A stretch of DNA of 64,000 nucleotides from assembly GCA_963827905.1 (NCBI GenBank), contig CAWHCB010000003.1, positions 1 to 64,000 of the forward strand, in the 5' to 3' direction. This document shows positions 62,821-64,000 of this stretch, in pieces. The notes under the pieces are model-generated. The model saw nothing but the letters and a program-made list of their open reading frames with translations. It was not told the origin of the DNA and searched no databases. The stretch is from JACXTP01 sp963827905. GTDB lineage: Archaea > Thermoplasmatota > Thermoplasmata > Methanomassiliicoccales > UBA472. Each line of letters begins with the position of its first letter. Within the stretch, counting starts at the first letter, position 1. Both the position numbers and the translations under genes were made by a program.

Positions 62821-64000
62821 TCAGAAGACGCGCGAGTCCGGACCGATGTTCCCCCGGGCCAGGGTGCCCATGCCGATGGTGCATCTCTCCCAGATGATGG
62901 TGCCCGGTTCGATCATGCTGTTGATGCCGGTCTTGACGTCATCGCCCATGATCACGCCCAGCTTCCTCAGTCCGGTGTCGATGAGCTCGTCGCGGAACGT
63001 GACCTTGATGGTGCGGTTGTCGAAACGGAGGTTGGCCACCTTGGTGCCCGCGCCGAAGTTGCACCGCTCCCCGATCACGCTGTCACCCACGTAGTTGTGG
63101 TGGGGGATGTGGGTGCCGGCCATGACGATGCTGTTCTTCACCTCGACCGAGGCCCCGATCTTGACCTTCTCCGCCAGGCTGGTCGCCGGTCGGATATAGC
63201 AGTTCGGGCCGACCTCGCAGCCCTTGGATATGTACACCGGTCCTTGGACATAGGCGCCGCTGCGCACCACCGCCCCCTCCTCCACCACCACGTTCCCTTT
63301 CAGGACCGCCCCCTCCTCCACCTCGCCCCGGATGTCGCGCTGGACCTCCGACATCAGGATCTCGTTGGCCTTGAGCAGGTCCCAGGGCCGCCCCACATCC
63401 ATCCAGTAACCTTCCAGACGTTGGACCACCAGGTCGTTGGCGGCGGCGAACAGGTTGAGCGTGTCGGTTATCTCGAACTCCCCGCGGGGGGACCTCACGG
63501 TCCTGCGGATGTAAGGGAATATCTCAGGGGTGAGGATGAACATGCCCGCGTTGATCAGGTCGCCCGGGGGGTCCTTGGGCTTCTCGACGATGCGTGCCAT
63601 GCGGCCCTCCCTCTCGTCGATGACGCCGAAGCGGGAAGGGTCCTGCACGCGGACGGCGCATATCATGGCCTTGCGCTCCCTGCGATAGCGGTCCACCGCC
63701 GCCTTGATGTCCTGTCTCGATAGGAGCACGTCCCCGTTGAGGCATACGAACTCCTCATCGATGTGGCCCTCGGCGATGCCGATGGCGTTCGCCGTCCCCA
63801 AGCGCTCCTTCTGCTCCAGGAAGTTGATTTTCAGGCCCAGGCTCGAGCCGTCGCCGTAATGCTCCTTGATGCGGTTGGCCTTCCAACCCACCAGGATGGT
63901 GACGTCCTCCACCCCGGCCGAGCGCAGCGATTCCATGAGGTGGGTCAGGTACGGTTTGCCTGCCAACGTCAGCAATGGCTTCGGTATGTTGGAGGTGAGC
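62821..64000 (-). CDS. GlmU-like bifunctional sugar-1-P nucleotidyltransferase/acetyltransferase, cut by window edge
   Basis: At least 392 residues are seen; the N-terminal GTR-x-x-P-L motif lies beyond the right edge. Present are LTSNIPKPLLTLAGKPYLTH, VTILVGWKANRIKEHYGDGS, LEQKERLGTANAIGIAEGHI, EFVCLNGDVLLSRQDIKAAV (metal Asp) and DLINAGMFILTPEIFPYIRR. The C-terminal beta-helix has VEEGAVVRSGAYVQGPVYIS, GPNCYIRPATSLAEKVKIGA and SVIGERCNFGAGTKVANLRF. The archaeal form makes UDP-GlcNAc or dTDP-sugars. With GlmM at 39001 it could supply the sugar pathway of the 5-27 kb region. Symbol withheld because specificity is uncertain. Confidence 0.9.
   Translation of the reverse strand, partial: LTSNIPKPLLTLAGKPYLTHLMESLRSAGVEDVTILVGWKANRIKEHYGDGSSLGLKINFLEQKERLGTANAIGIAEGHIDEEFVCLNGDVLLSRQDIKAAVDRYRRERKAMICAVRVQDPSRFGVIDEREGRMARIVEKPKDPPGDLINAGMFILTPEIFPYIRRTVRSPRGEFEITDTLNLFAAANDLVVQRLEGYWMDVGRPWDLLKANEILMSEVQRDIRGEVEEGAVLKGNVVVEEGAVVRSGAYVQGPVYISKGCEVGPNCYIRPATSLAEKVKIGASVEVKNSIVMAGTHIPHHNYVGDSVIGERCNFGAGTKVANLRFDNRTIKVTFRDELIDTGLRKLGVIMGDDVKTGINSMIEPGTIIWERCTIGMGTLARGNIGPDSRVF

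Noticed and set aside
1..64000. CRISPR arrays, insertion sequences, prophage or integrase genes
   Set aside because: No spaced direct repeats, transposase motifs or attachment-like duplications around the tRNA were found on reading.

Overview
The window reads as chromosomal DNA from an archaeon of the Thermoplasmatota type, possibly close to Methanomassiliicoccales. The archaeal assignment rests on PurP, Nep1, Nop5, fibrillarin, aIF5A, Kae1, an Sm-like protein, archaeal uS15, CDP-archaeol synthase and an XPD-like helicase, and on TATA/BRE-like promoters often placed for leaderless starts. No methanogenesis gene is present, so the order is an inference. Most of the window is GC-rich; about 5.06-6.3 kb is clearly AT-rich and about 6.3-10.9 kb is intermediate.

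Layout. 0-5 kb: a duplicated VTT-like membrane gene, purP, nep1, pdxS, an aminotransferase and a 57-aa Trm112-like zinc ribbon. 5-11 kb: a sugar and glycosyltransferase block (GT4, Gfo/Idh dehydrogenase, threonine aldolase, UDP-HexNAc dehydrogenase, GT4). 11-15 kb: class V aminotransferase plus serA, then wecB-type epimerase. 15-19.5 kb: a hypothetical gene, XPD-like helicase, carS, pyrE, family 4 UDG. 19.4-27.7 kb: two GT2 enzymes, a membrane-anchored chelatase-like protein, a WbpD-WbpE-WbpB cluster, GT4 and a flippase. 27.7-34.4 kb: smc-scpA-scpB, a 65-aa gene, an Sm-like gene and a sugar nucleotidyltransferase. 34.4-40.4 kb: an ABC importer (fused permease, two ATPases) with a DUF47 protein, then glmM. 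40.4-45.2 kb (minus): M32 peptidase, aIF5A, nop5, class II aldolase, mtnA. 45.3-51.6 kb: a V4R regulator, flavin reductase, TerB-like protein, orphans, a 43-aa basic protein and tRNA-Val. 51.7-64 kb: glutaredoxin, kae1, DHH nuclease, rps15, NUDIX, flpA, small regulators, an operon of a rifampin-phosphotransferase-like enzyme with a DUF7064-like protein, then IMPase-nadK-JAB and a truncated glmU-like gene.

How genes work together. The strongest multi-gene theme is nucleotide-sugar and surface-glycan synthesis: glmM and glmU-like make UDP-GlcNAc; WbpA/WecC-, WbpB-, WbpE-, WbpD- and WecB/WbpI-like enzymes could convert it to diacetamido-uronic acids; five glycosyltransferases and a flippase could assemble and export the glycan. 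Other groups are nucleoside salvage (mtnA plus aldolase), chromosome condensation (SMC-ScpAB) and NADP metabolism (IMPase plus NAD kinase).

Sequence quality. Many conserved, normally essential genes are broken by one-base indels, very densely before about 14.8 kb and more thinly after. Several sit in short base runs, which points to sequence error rather than decay. Coordinates of broken genes span the whole inferred gene. No CRISPR array, insertion sequence or prophage was seen, and no stretch over 300 bases lacks a gene.
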